From NCBI RefSeq assembly GCF_034190915.1, contig NW_026947502.1, positions 35,308,785 through 35,372,784 on the forward strand: a DNA stretch of 64,000 nucleotides, read 5' to 3'. This document shows, in pieces, positions 1 through 10,016 of the stretch. Origin of the DNA: Cavia porcellus. Taxonomy: Eukaryota > Chordata > Mammalia > Rodentia > Caviidae. The notes beneath the pieces were generated by a model, which ran no database searches, was not told the DNA's origin, and saw only the letters and a program-made list of their open reading frames with translations. The translations under genes were made by a program, and so were the position numbers. Each line of letters begins with the position of its first letter. Positions within the stretch are counted from its first letter, which is position 1.

Positions 1-1895
1 TCATTAGTTGTTTGCTTTTCTTCTTCATTCCTCTTTCTGCTCCATTCATTGAGGCCTCTCTGCCACTGTTCCTGGAATCGTGGTACTTTTCTCTCTCTCT
101 AGGATGTCCTGCAGTATTCTTTATAGAGTTGGATTGGTGGTCACAAATTCCTTCAGTTCCTCTTTGTCTTGGAAGGATCTTGTTTTTCCATTAATTTCTA
201 GAGATAGTTTTTCAGGGTACATCAATCTGAGCTGGAGATTATTTTCTTTCGGGACTTGGAATAGTTCGCTCCAAGCTCTTCTTGATTTGATGGTCTGTGT
301 CAAGAAGTATGCCATGATTTTGATAGGTTTTCCTTTATAGGTAATCTGTTTCTTTTCTCTGACAGCTTTTAATATTCTGATCTTATATTGGATTTCTGGG
401 ATCTTGATTATTATATGCCTGGGTGTAGCTCTGTTTTGATTTGTAGGTGGCTGGAGTTCTACATGCCTCATACATCTGAATATCATTTCCTTTTCCTATG
501 TTTGGGAAGTTTTCCTTAATTATTTCTGTGAATAGCCTTTGTAGTTCCTTTGTTTGTATTCCTGCTTCTTCATTCGCATTCTTTGTTCTTACATTATAGA
601 TCTTCTTGTCATCTTCTAACTTTTGAATTGTTACTGCTTGTTTCCTTGTTATTTTTAAGAAATTTTTCCTTTCATGATCCTACATTGCAAATCTGTCTTT
701 CAGTTCAGATAATCTATCCTTAGTTTCTTTCAAGCAGTTTTTCCAACTTTCAATGAAGTATTTTATTTCCTGGTAATCTCTTTGAACCTGCTTCATGTAT
801 TCTATGTTTTCTTTATATTCTTCATCAAATGATTCTCTCCTTTTTTTGTGCTCCTATCTTCTTCTATCTGTATCTTCTTGAGAGGTGCTTAGCATTTCTT
901 TAATTAATCTACTTATATCTTGCTTTACTTGGTTAAATATTTCACTTTTGAACTTGTCTATGAGGTCCCGAAGATAACTCTTTATGCCCCCTGATGCTGT
1001 GTCTGGTATTGCATGTTTGCTGTTCTCAGTCTCCTTTGTATTTACCTTTCCTGGATCAATGTTCTTAGGGTTGGGGGCTGGGGACTTTTTCTTGTTGCTT
1101 CCTCATCTCGTATTTTTTTTGTTTCTTCCATACAGGCATATAGAGGTGGTGTCAGTCCCTTTCCTTGTTGTTTACAGTTCTTCTGAAGTGCGCTGGCTAG
1201 GTGATCCTATCCACTCCAGTGTGTTATTGAGGTGCAATCAGGGGTGGCATATGCCGGCCCCTCCTCTCTGGGTCAGTCAACCTGCTGAGGCCTTCACTGA
1301 GTTAGTGTGCACTGTGTAGGGAATTGGTTTGGGACAACTTATTTGGTCTCAGCCAGGGGTGTTACCCAGGCCAAGCATACCCCACCAATTCCATCTGGGA
1401 AGAGAACAACTGCCTGAAGTCACTGGTGTTCTTTGTTTTTGCCAGTCCTGCCTGATTCCAAAATGTCATTGGTGCCTCTTTCTTGTGGAAGGGTTTTATT
1501 CCCGGCACTCACTGCAGGTCAATGCAGGTTCCTTGCTGATTCCCTTGTCCATTGGGCTCACTGATCTCCAACTTCAGTGGGACTGGGGTTCCAGTGAGTC
1601 GAAGTGGTGGGAATTCAGGTGGCTTGATGAGTCATGGCTGTGTGAGTTCGGGAACTGCAGTGGGAGCTCAGAATCTTTACTGCCTCAACAGTAGCCCTGG
1701 GAATGCATATTTGACAGGTTCTTTTAGCTTTAACTTCTTCCTGGGTCAAGAGGATCCATATCCCTCTGTCCAGGACTCCCCAGGCTGTGTTATTTTGGCA
1801 TCTGGGTTGTCTTGTGTCAGGGAGCCTCTGAACTACGTATTGTTAGAGCTCCATTCCCTGGGCTTCTGTTTCATTTGCTCATTTTAAAAAATAGA
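1..1895 (-). mobile_element. LINE-1 5' portion (ORF1 plus 5'UTR), cut by the window start
   Basis: Read on the minus strand this is the front half of an L1: a 5'UTR at roughly 1110-1895, then ORF1 from an ATG near 1109 down towards the window edge. It is recognised from ORF1 peptides also found in the other L1 copies of this window, for example the RHIIIKIPEIQYK segment and the ITYKGKPIKI block. The 5'UTR is moderately GC-rich and shows no clear tandem monomers. What lies 3' of ORF1 (ORF2 or a 3'UTR) is outside the window, so it cannot be said whether this copy is an ordinary L1 or an ORF2-less one. It adjoins the 3'UTR of an older L1 on its right. Confidence 0.85.
60..1109 (-). pseudogene. 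LINE-1 ORF1 (RNA-binding chaperone), decayed
   Basis: L1 ORF1p is a trimeric nucleic-acid chaperone that coats its own RNA in cytoplasmic particles. Here the longest open stretch is 121-486 and covers the end of the RRM-like domain and most of the C-terminal domain (RATPRHIIIKIPEIQYK, QTIKSRRAWSE, then EKLSLEINGKTRSF). The frame closes at 121-123, where a TAA replaces the CAA expected from the sister copy at 7592-8644; recognisable C-terminal codons continue to about 60. The coiled-coil region (about 490-950) is broken by frameshifts and stops. The start near 1109 is chosen because its lysine-rich beginning matches the start of the better copy. It is not functional. Confidence 0.8.
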
Positions 1896-3514
1896 GTATG
1901 TGTGTGTTTTCCATTGTGATGAGCTCATGTGTTTGTGATATGAATTCCTTGTTGAATCCAGTTTTTATTTTTCCTTTTTTATTTTACAGAGAAAAAATAT
2001 AAATATTTCAAAAGATAATAAGGGGGTAGCAATGGTTAATACATTGTGTATTGTTATCTTTGAGTTATTTACACAGAGTACAATATATCTGAATTTAATT
2101 GTCCAAACAACATTAGAACCAATCTTTCTTTTCAGTGAACTATGGGAAATTAGTAATATAGCTATATAAATGATCATATAAATATATATAAACATGTATA
2201 TATTTTTTGCTTTTAACTTCCTTGTTTTCTCCATTTCCCCATGATAGTTTCTTTTTCTTCTTGAAATTTTTTCCCATCTTACAATATTTTTTGTAGGTTT
2301 TGGATCTTATTTTACCTTTTCAGCTTCTCATGCTAGGGAGACAATACAGTGTTTATTCACATGTGTGTGGTTTATTTCATTTATGAGAATGATTTCAAGT
2401 TGCATCAATTACTTATAAAAATCTTCAGTTTAACTTTTTTATGGCTGAGTAGTATTCCATTGCATAAAAAAGACCACATCTTTTAAAATTCATTCCTCAG
2501 TTAATGAGTGCTAGGTTGGTGCCAAGATTTAGCTATTACAAATTATGCTGCTATGAACATGGGTGCATATATATCACTGTGTTGTGTTGTTTTTAATTTT
2601 TCTGGGGAGGTACCCAGAAGGGGAATAGTTGGATTGGATGTGATCTCTAATTCTAACATTTGAGGAGTTTTCATACTGATTTCTGCAGTGGTTTTATCAG
2701 TCTACACTCATACCAACAGTGGAGAATGCTTCCTTTTCCCCACAGAGCCTCCAGCATTTGTTTTTGGTTGATTTCTGGATCATAGCCATTCTTTTTAGGG
2801 TGACTTGGAATCTCAGTGTTGTTTAATCTGCATCTCTTGAATGAGCAGTGATGCTGAACATTTTTCTATGTTTATTTGCTCAAACCCTGCTTTAAAATAT
2901 TTACTCCTATTTGTAGGATAGGAGTTAATTGTTGAGGGTGTGGTAACTTTTCCCTCCAAAATATGAATAGATTGTCAATTTTTGCTTTTGTTGCCTGTAC
3001 TGTAGGAGTTACATGTGAAAGAAAAATGCTTTGCCAAGACCGTGTCCTAAAGGATTCCCTTATGCCTTCTTCTAGTAGTTTCATTGTCTACGGTTTTATA
3101 TTTGTGTTTTTAATTTTGAGTTAACTTTTGCATAGGGTGAGAGATATCTTGATTAATTCTGTGCACGGATAGCCAGTTTTCTGAAGCAGCATTAATTGAA
3201 ACTCCTATGTTCTTGTTACTTTTGTCAAAATCACCTGGCTTTGATTGTGTGTATGTATTTCTGGAATCTTTATTATATTCTTTAGATCTTTGCATATGAT
3301 TTTATGTTAATACTATGCTGCTTTGCTTACTGTAGCTTTGTAGTATGTTTTGAAGTCAGATATTCTGATGTCTCCATATTTGTTTTTTTGCTTGGAATTT
3401 CTTTGGTATTAGGAGTATTTTGAATTTTAGCAGTAGATTACTATTTCTTTCTTCCTTTCTTGGCCTGGTGTCTATTTTGATTCTTATTTTTATTTTATTG
3501 ATGAATTTTAGATA
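1896..3514 (-). mobile_element. Old LINE-1, 3'UTR and ORF2 3' part (left half of outermost element)
   Basis: About 1965-2340 is L1 3'UTR; it shares the phrase gcaatggttaatacattgtg with the 3'UTR near 41970. From 2341 rightwards the sequence is the antisense of the ORF2 3' end: the stretches matching pttaatccat-like blocks, agctattacaaattatgctgc and cacaacagtgg-type blocks occur in the same order as in the other L1 copies. It is heavily mutated, with no long open frame. The ORF2 alignment stops near 3514 and appears to resume at 15475, so the intervening 12 kb was inserted into this element. Confidence 0.8.
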
Positions 3515-3985
3515 TGCAGAATGATAAAATTCTTTATAAACAACTTGCATTTGTACATGATGCATGTTACTTCTTTTTTCCTCCATTCTCTCACCCTTCC
3601 TTCAGTCCATCTTTTGTTCTTTATTTACAAAAGCTTTATTTCAATTTTTCTTCTACTATTTTTCTTGTGCTTTCGTTTGTTTCCTTCCCTTGTTAACTTT
3701 CTCATATGAACATTTTATTTTGATTTTCCAATATCTATTATCCATTTTGTTCCTTATTTACATTTCTAGATTCTTATAGCAGAAAAACAATGCAATATTT
3801 ACACACACATATGATTTATTTCACTTAAGAGTATGGTCTCAAAGTGCATCTATTACTCAGGACCTCTTATGTCTCTCTCTAAGATAGAAGCTTTGTTTCC
3901 CTCAACAAATGTATTGTGCTTTAAAAAAATATATCCATCTACTTATAAATGTCTCAAGAACATTTTTATTTACAGCAGCATAGTA
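3515..3985 (-). mobile_element. Second-level LINE-1, 3'UTR and ORF2 3' end (left part)
   Basis: A 3'UTR-like T-rich stretch (about 3520-3790) is followed by the antisense ORF2 end (3790-3985, including cttataaatgtctcaagaac). The ORF2 alignment breaks at 3985 inside the block that reads cattgtgtaaaaatatcaca in the copy at 26125. The rest of the same block and the next part of ORF2 begin at 12746, so this element was split by the L1 that lies between. Confidence 0.75.
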
Positions 3986-5605
3986 CTTCATTATATAAAA
4001 GACTTTTTTTTATTTAAAGAGAAAAACAAAACAAGATAAAGCAAGACAGTAAAAGATTATAAGTAATACAGAATTTCAAGAGAAAAAATATACAGTAAGA
4101 ATTCATTAGTAAAGAGATAACTTATTGTCATCTCAGAAACAGTTGTCTAGGTTATAAAATTAAAGCATACAAAGTGGGCATTAATACAGTGAAACTGCAG
4201 ACAGTTCTGTTCAATGATCCAACAAAAACTCAGTAATATTGTTTTCTATCCTACACTCTTAAACACTCTTGCAGTTATATTCTTTAGATCACTTTCTTTC
4301 CTCCCTATTTTACGATAACAATCACACATTTTGGGTTCCATTACTCCCACAGTTCTTATAACTTTTTCTTTAAAGAGGAAAAGAAAAAAATATATGTAAA
4401 ACAAGAAACAAGATAAAACAAAACAGAACAAAAAAACCCCCAATGTGACAAAGCTAAACAGAGTCAGTTAGAACAGGAGGATAGGCATAGTATATAATGC
4501 TAAAAGAGATTACTAGGTGGTCAACAATGGTTACCATTATACCTCTTGTTATCCTACAAAGAGATGCCTAAATCAGCTGGTATAAAAGAATTGAACAAAA
4601 CAGTACAGAATAAGACCAGTAAAACCCACATTGGAGACCTTGCAGGACTTCCAAAGAAGATAATAGTCAAACCATAATGGGCATCATAGAGTATCTGGTT
4701 GCCCTCAAAGTGGTTGCCTATACCCTCAAATTTGAAACAGAATATAATAAAATCAATCAGAACAAGATGTGGAGAACAATACAAGGGTTCAAATCAGGTT
4801 AATAGGAAAACAAAAAAGTTACTATAATATATCCCACTATTTTTAATTTAGTTTTCTCTTAATTAAAAGATACTAAGAAATAAATTAATTTTTTAAAAAA
4901 GAAAAAAAATGGGGCCAGGGAGATTGAGATAAAAAAGAGCATATCAATAGCACAACACAGGTCAGAACCGAACAATTTAAGCATCATTGTTTTTCACCAC
5001 CAGATAGCCTGACATTAATAGTAGTTACCACAGTGTCTCTTTCCTTGAAATATTTGAGTCTAACTTCATATACTATAGCATCAAACTTATCAAGACAGTG
5101 TGAAACCATTCAAGAGAATGAAAGTATTACAGGATATTTAGAACCAGCTAACAGAAACCAAACTTCGGTTTCTATGTGATCTCTTTGCCTATAAAAATTT
5201 TTGCTCATACTATTGCATACATTAAAGTATAATAAGATACAACATGTTAAAACTAATGGAAACAGACAAACAACAACTTGATGGGGCTTCAAAACAGGAT
5301 GATATTAAATCAGCACTAGCTATTACGCTGTCTTATTTTCTTCAAAATAGCTATTCGTAGTATCGCAGACAATAATATAAAACAACCAAGATTAAAACCA
5401 TTTCAATTAATGAGTGAAATTATTATATGGCTTCAAACCAGTGTGACTGGGGACCATGATTACCATGTAGTTTTATGTATTCTTATCATTACTTACACTA
5501 GGGAAACAATTAGGTATTTATACATGTGAGTTTGATTTATTTCACTTATGAGTACGGTTTCAAGGTGCGTCCATTTATTTATAAATGTCTCAATGTGGAC
5601 ATACT

Positions 5606-6085
5606 TTATAGCTGAGTAGCACTACATTGTATAAAAATACCACAACTTTTTATCCATTCCTCAATTGATGGACACTTAGGTTGTTTCCAAGACCTGGCTA
5701 TTACAAATTGTGCTGCTATAAACACGGGTTCACATATATCACTGTGGTATGATGCTTTCAGCTCTTCTGCAAATATGCCTAGAAGTGGAATAGCTGGGTC
5801 AAATGGGGCTTCCAGTCCCAGCTTTCTGAGAAATCTCCAGACTGACCTCCACAATGGTTGCACTAGTCTACACTCCCACCAACAGTGCAGTAGAGTTCCT
5901 TTCTCCTCACAGCCTCTCAAGCATTTGTTGTTGGTGGTTTTCTTGATCTTGGCCATTCTTTCAGGAGTGAGATGAAATCTCAATGTGGTTTTAATTTTCA
6001 TTTCTCTAATGACTAATGATGATGAACATTTTTTCATGTATTTATTTGTCATTTGTATTTCTTCATCTGAAAATTGTTTATTCAT
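5606..6085 (-). pseudogene. LINE-1 ORF2 C-terminal region (third-level L1)
   Basis: A 159-residue open stretch of the ORF2p C-terminus, with the cysteine-rich knuckle typical of L1: the cysteines lie in [18 protein letters not shown], followed by [15 protein letters not shown] and [12 protein letters not shown], all hallmark L1 motifs. It stops in frame at 5606 near the expected end of ORF2. The 5' part of the same ORF2 lies at 9652-12690, separated by the inserted element. It is a dead fragment, but its level of decay is moderate. Confidence 0.85.
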
Positions 6086-6233
6086 CTCAGATGCCCATTT
6101 TTGGATGGGGTCTTTGAATTTTGGGGGTCTGATTTTTTAAAATTCTTTATATGTTTTAGACAGAAGTCCTTTGTCTGAGGGGCAGTTCACTAAGATTTTT
6201 TTCCCAGTTTGTGGGTTTTCGTTTCACTACGTT

Positions 6234-6246
6234 AGAGATTTCTTTT
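6234..6246. repeat. Target-site duplication, left copy (13 bp)
   Basis: agagatttctttt is repeated exactly at 9639-9651. The two copies bracket the ORF2-less L1-type element, and removing one copy plus the insert restores a continuous L1 ORF2 reading across the site. The left copy merges into the antisense poly(A) tail. Confidence 0.85.
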
Positions 6247-7591
6247 TTTTTTTTAATTTTTATTTAAGGAGAAAAGAAAAGAAAGAAAAAAAAACAGTGA
6301 AGGGGTACAAGTTATACAGATTTACAGAATAAAAAAATGCACAGTAGGAAATCACTAGTTAATGGATTACATATTGCCATCTTAGAAATAATTGTTCAAG
6401 TCACAAAATTAAAGCTTGTAGAGTGGACATTCCAACAATGATACTGCAAACAGTTCTGTTCAATGATCCAATAAAACTCTGTGATATCATTTTCTATCTT
6501 ATACATTTAAATATACATGCAGTTATATAGTTTAGAGCACTTTCTTTTCCTCTCTTTTGTACAGTGACTATTACACATTTTGGGTTTCATTGCTCCCACG
6601 GTTCTTATTGCTTTTTTGGAAGAGAGTAAAACCAAATGTGACAAAACAGAACAGAATCGGTCAAGTCAAAATGGTGGACATAATAGATAATATAAAAACA
6701 TAATACAAGGTGATCAACAATGGTTACCATAATGCCTCCCGCTATTTCTAATGGAATTGCCTATATCATTAGTTGTAATACAATTGAACAAAACCGTAAA
6801 GAATAAAACCGACAAAACCAAAACATTGGAGATATTGTAGGTCTTCAAAAGTAGATAAAAGTCAACGAGAATGGGCGTTATAATGAATCTCATTATCTTC
6901 TCAGCTGATGCCTAAACTTTCGAACCTGATACTATCCAGCAAAACAGAATATAGGAACCTCAGTCAAAAACAAGATGGTGAGAGTAATACAGGGCTTCAA
7001 ATCGAGATAATAGAAAGTCAAAGTGGGTTACTATACCATATCCTGCTATATTTTTCCCTTTAATTAAATGGATAAAAATAAAAAAGTAAATAATGGAGTG
7101 GAGATTGAGAAAAAAGAGGGCATAACAGTGAAACAGGGCAGATCAAACCATAACCATTTAAGCAGAATAGTGTTTCACCACCAGCTAATCCTGACCCAAA
7201 AATAGTTACCATATTGACTCCCTCCCTGAAGTCCTTGAGTACAACTTCATATACTGTAGCATTAAGTATATCAAAACAATGTAAATCCATTTAAGAGAAT
7301 GACAGCATTATAGAGTATTTAGAATCGACTAACAGAAAATGAACAATGGTCTCTGTACAATCTCCTTGTCTTTAAAAGGTTTTTTCTTATACTATCGTAC
7401 ATAGCAAAATCCAATAAGATACAACCTGTTTAGACCATTTGAGACAGAAGAACAAAAGCTAGATGAGACTTCAAAACAAGATGGTACTAAATCAGCATTA
7501 CCTATTAAGATGTCATTTTCTCCAAAAAAAGCTGTTTTCATCCAATCTTCTCTGTCTCATTTCTGTTGAGCTCTTTTTCTGTCAGTAGCTG
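6247..7591 (-). other. Long 3'UTR of the ORF2-less element
   Basis: About 1.34 kb between the ORF1 stop and poly(A). It has A-rich plus-strand strings of the aaaacagaacagaat type, and recurring units resembling gatggtnnnnntaatacagggcttcaaat and ggttaccatantgcc, which look like diverged tandem repeats. A comparable set of quasi-repeats of roughly 150 bp, in the sense orientation, lies in the 3'UTR at 49580-50090. No open frame of note. Confidence 0.7.
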
Positions 7592-8644
7592 TCAGTTTGT
7601 CTTCTTCATTTTGTTCTCTGCTCCATTCGTTGTGGCCTCCCCGCCCCTATTTCTGGGTTCTTTGTATTTTTCTTTTTTTAGAATATCCTGCAATACTTTC
7701 TGTAGGGTTGAATTGGTGGTTGCAAATTCCCCCAGTTCCTCTTTATCTTGGAAGCACCTCGTTTTTCCATCAATTTCCAGGGACAGTTGTGCAGGATATC
7801 TCAATCTTGGCTGTAGATTATTATCTTTCAAAGCTTGAATTATTTCTCCCCATGCTCTTCATGATTTGATGGTTTGTGAAGAGAAATCTGCTGTAATTCT
7901 GATGGGTCTTCCCTTGTAAGTGATCTGTTTCTTGTCTCTTACAGCTTTTAATATTCTGTTCTTGTATTGAATTTCTGGAATTTTTATTATTATATGCCTG
8001 GGTGTTTCTCTGTTAGGGTTGTAGGTAGCTGGGGTCCTGTATGCCTCATACATTTGAGTATCTTTACCTTTTGCTAAATTAGGAAAATTCTCCTGGATTA
8101 TTTCTGTGAGTAGCTTTTGTAGTTCACTTGTTTGTGTCCCTACTTCTTCTTTTATGTTCTTAATCCTTAAGTTATGGCTCCTCTTATCATCTTCTTGTCT
8201 TTGTATTATTGCTGTGTGTTTCTTTGTTATTTTTAAGAAGTTTTTCATTTCATTCTCCCATGTTTCAAGTCTGCCCTCCAATTCAGATAGTCTGTCCTTA
8301 GTTTCTTTCAAGCTGTTATGCCAGTCTTGGGTAGACTTCTTGATTTCTTGATAGTCCCTTTGCACCTGCTTCACATACTCAATGCTTTCTCTGTTTTCTC
8401 CATCAAGCAATTCTCCCCTCTTTTTCTGTTCTTCCATTCCACCATCTGCTTTTTCCTGGGTGGTGCTTAGCATTTCTCTAGCTATTCTGCATACTTCTAG
8501 CTTCAGGTCATTGATAACTTCATTCCTGAATTGGTCTATGAGGCTCTCTAAATGGCGCTTAATGTATATTGGTGCAGTGTCCACTATTGCCTGATTCTCA
8601 GGATTGGGGGTCGAGGAGCCTTTTTTGTTGCTTCCCTTCCCCAT
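7592..8644 (-). pseudogene. LINE-1 ORF1, complete except for one in-frame TGA
   Basis: This is a 350-codon ORF1 frame read continuously from an ATG at 8644 to a stop at 7592, interrupted only by TGA at 7859-7861 (codon 262), where the sister copies have an arginine codon between QTIKS and RAW. Parts seen: a basic N-terminus (MGKGSNKKG); a long heptad-type coiled coil, about residues 60-150 (DRLSELEGRLETWENEM inside it); an RRM-like domain, about 155-250; and a C-terminal domain with RHIIIKIPEIQYKNRIL. The length equals that of active rodent ORF1p. ORF1p is the RNA-packaging chaperone. With the TGA read as stop, a 261-residue protein lacking most of the C-terminal domain would be made. The ATG follows directly on the 5'UTR. 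This is the best preserved L1 frame in the window. Confidence 0.85.
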
Positions 8645-9638
8645 ATTTTCTGTTCCTTATAAAATGTAATCTTACACAGGAGGCCCGGCTTCCCTGCCTG
8701 TCAGCCACAGCTTGATCAAATTGCGCTGGTTAGTTGTTCCCGCTCACCGCTGCGCCCCAGGGAGTTGCGGAGGAGGCAGCCTACGCGGGAGTCGGTCGCT
8801 CCTCCGGGCCACCGTCAGGCTCTGGGATCTGGGTTAGGCCAGCCTAGGGAGTCCGCCAGCAGCGTCCCTCCGGCCAGGCACCTTTCACCAATCCCGTCCG
8901 AGAGGGAAACGTGCGGCTGCAGTTGCCACCGTGCCCTGCTCTTACAGGACTGCCCGCGCCCAGAAAAACCTCCGCTGGAGTCAAACTGCGGTAGGGAGTC
9001 AGTTCCTCGCTCACCTCGCCACCAGTCAGCCTTCCTCCCTGTCCGTCGCGTTTCCGACTCCGTTCGCAGACTCTGGTTCCCAGAGCTCGGCGGTCGCGTC
9101 TCTCCTTGCCGAGCCGCTATGGAGGTAGCCGGCCGCCGGGCGGCGGGAAATCCAAACCGCGGTTTCCGATGGCGTGGGAACTCTGTTCCCAGACTCCCGT
9201 TCCCAGAGCTCGGCGGTCGTGTCTCTCCTTGCCGAGCCGCTGTGGAGGTAGCCGGCCGCCGGGCGGCAGGAAATCGAAACCGCGGTTTCCGATGGCGCGG
9301 GAACTCCGTTCCCAGACTCCCGTTCCCAGAGCTCGGCGGTCGCGTCTCTCCTTGCAGAGCCGCTGTGGAGGCGCCGGCCGCCGGGCGGCGGGAAATCCAA
9401 ACCGCTGTTTCCAATGGCGCGGAGTCGAGCCTCCACACTGAGATTTTTCTGTTCCTATTTTAGCGCCAGGACTGTATTCCAAGTTGGATTCTCTCAGCCC
9501 AGTTCGTTCCTGAGTCAGCAGAGCATATCTCTACTGGTTCGTATCTCCTTAGTCCGCATCATTCCTGGCCTCTGAGCCGAGCCTTTAGAGAGCGTTCAGT
9601 AGTTGCTGTTGTCTGTCCGCCATGTTCTCTCTATCTCC
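8645..9638 (-). promoter_or_regulatory. CpG-rich 5'UTR / internal promoter of the ORF2-less element
   Basis: In an otherwise AT-rich window this kilobase is GC-rich and dense in CpG, as expected of an internal L1 promoter of recent origin that has not yet lost its CpGs. In sense it begins at 9638 with GAGATAGAGAGAACATGGCGG; the AACATGGCGGA part (9616-9626) resembles the YY1 site (AAGATGGCGGC) found near base 12 of human L1, where it sets the start of transcription. Three 123-bp monomers follow about 210 bp in, then about 400 bp of non-repeated leader up to ORF1. Promoter function is inferred from position and composition. Confidence 0.7.
9057..9425. repeat. Three 123-bp tandem monomers in an L1-type 5'UTR
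   Basis: The phrase cagagctcggcggtcg recurs at 9081, 9204 and 9327, exactly 123 bp apart, and the units are near-identical over their whole length. Each contains ctccttgc.gagccgct, ggccgccgggcggc and aaccgcggtttcc; the first two hold a perfect 12-bp palindrome, aaaccgcggttt. Tandem promoter monomers are known in mouse L1 A/Tf/Gf types, but this unit is not one I recognise. Because 123 is a multiple of 3 and the unit lacks stops, several frames stay open across the array; these are by-products. Confidence 0.9.
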
Positions 9639-9651
9639 AGAGATTTCTTTT
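9639..9651. repeat. Target-site duplication, right copy (13 bp)
   Basis: Exact match to 6234-6246; here the host L1 ORF2 resumes (agagatttcttttgacctgc). Confidence 0.85.
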
Positions 9652-10016
9652 GACCTGCAGAAACTTTTTAATAAGATGTGATCCAAGTTATTGACTCTGG
9701 GAAGTATTTCCCGTGTGGTTTGAGTCTTGTTCATGAATTCTCTACCTACCCCTATGTCTTCAAGGTTTTTACCCAATTTGTCTTCCAATAAATTTAGTGT
9801 TTCTGTTTTAATATTTAGATCTTTGATCCATTTAGATTTTATTTTGGTATATGGTGATAGGTATGGGCTGAGTTTTAGTTTTTGGCATATGGAGAGCCAG
9901 TTTTTCCAACATCATTTATTAAAGAGACTGTCATTATTCCAGTGAACATGTTTGGCCCCTTTATCAAAGATAAGGTGGTTGAGTGTGTTTGTAGTTGTAT
10001 CTTCTAATCTATTCCA

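Larger units (their letters stand above)
3986..6246 (-). mobile_element. Third-level LINE-1, long 3'UTR and ORF2 3' end (left part)
   Basis: The element starts with an antisense poly(A) (tttttttttatttaaagag) and has an unusually long 3'UTR, about 1.5 kb (3986-5525). Its first 370-450 bp match the 3'UTR of the other L1 copies in the window (26125, 32055, 60152); the remaining kilobase is matched only by the inner element at about 6610-7515. ORF2 follows from about 5530. The coding alignment stops at 6246 and resumes at 9652, on either side of the inserted 6247-9638 element. Confidence 0.85.
6247..9638 (-). mobile_element. Full-length L1-type element lacking ORF2 (HAL1-like organisation), 3.39 kb
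   Basis: In the minus-strand sense the order is: a 5'UTR of about 1.0 kb (9638-8645) with CpG-rich tandem monomers, ORF1 (8644-7592), a 3'UTR of about 1.3 kb (7591-6260) and poly(A). The 3'UTR aligns first with the common L1 3'UTR (about 6260-6610), then with the long 3'UTR of the third-level L1 (about 4400-5340). Nothing resembling endonuclease or reverse transcriptase lies between ORF1 and the 3'UTR. A 13-bp duplication flanks it and its 5' end carries an L1-style ATGGCGG start region, so it appears full length rather than 5'-truncated, and was mobilised by target-primed reverse transcription in trans. Half-L1 (HAL1) elements with this layout are known in mammals. A one-off internal deletion cannot be excluded. 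Confidence 0.8.

Noticed and set aside
8765..9482. Long overlapping open frames on both strands (up to 232 codons) with internal repeats
   Set aside because: They run through the 123-bp monomers, whose length is a multiple of three and which are GC-rich and free of stops. The frames exist in several phases and both strands at once, so they are by-products of the repeat.
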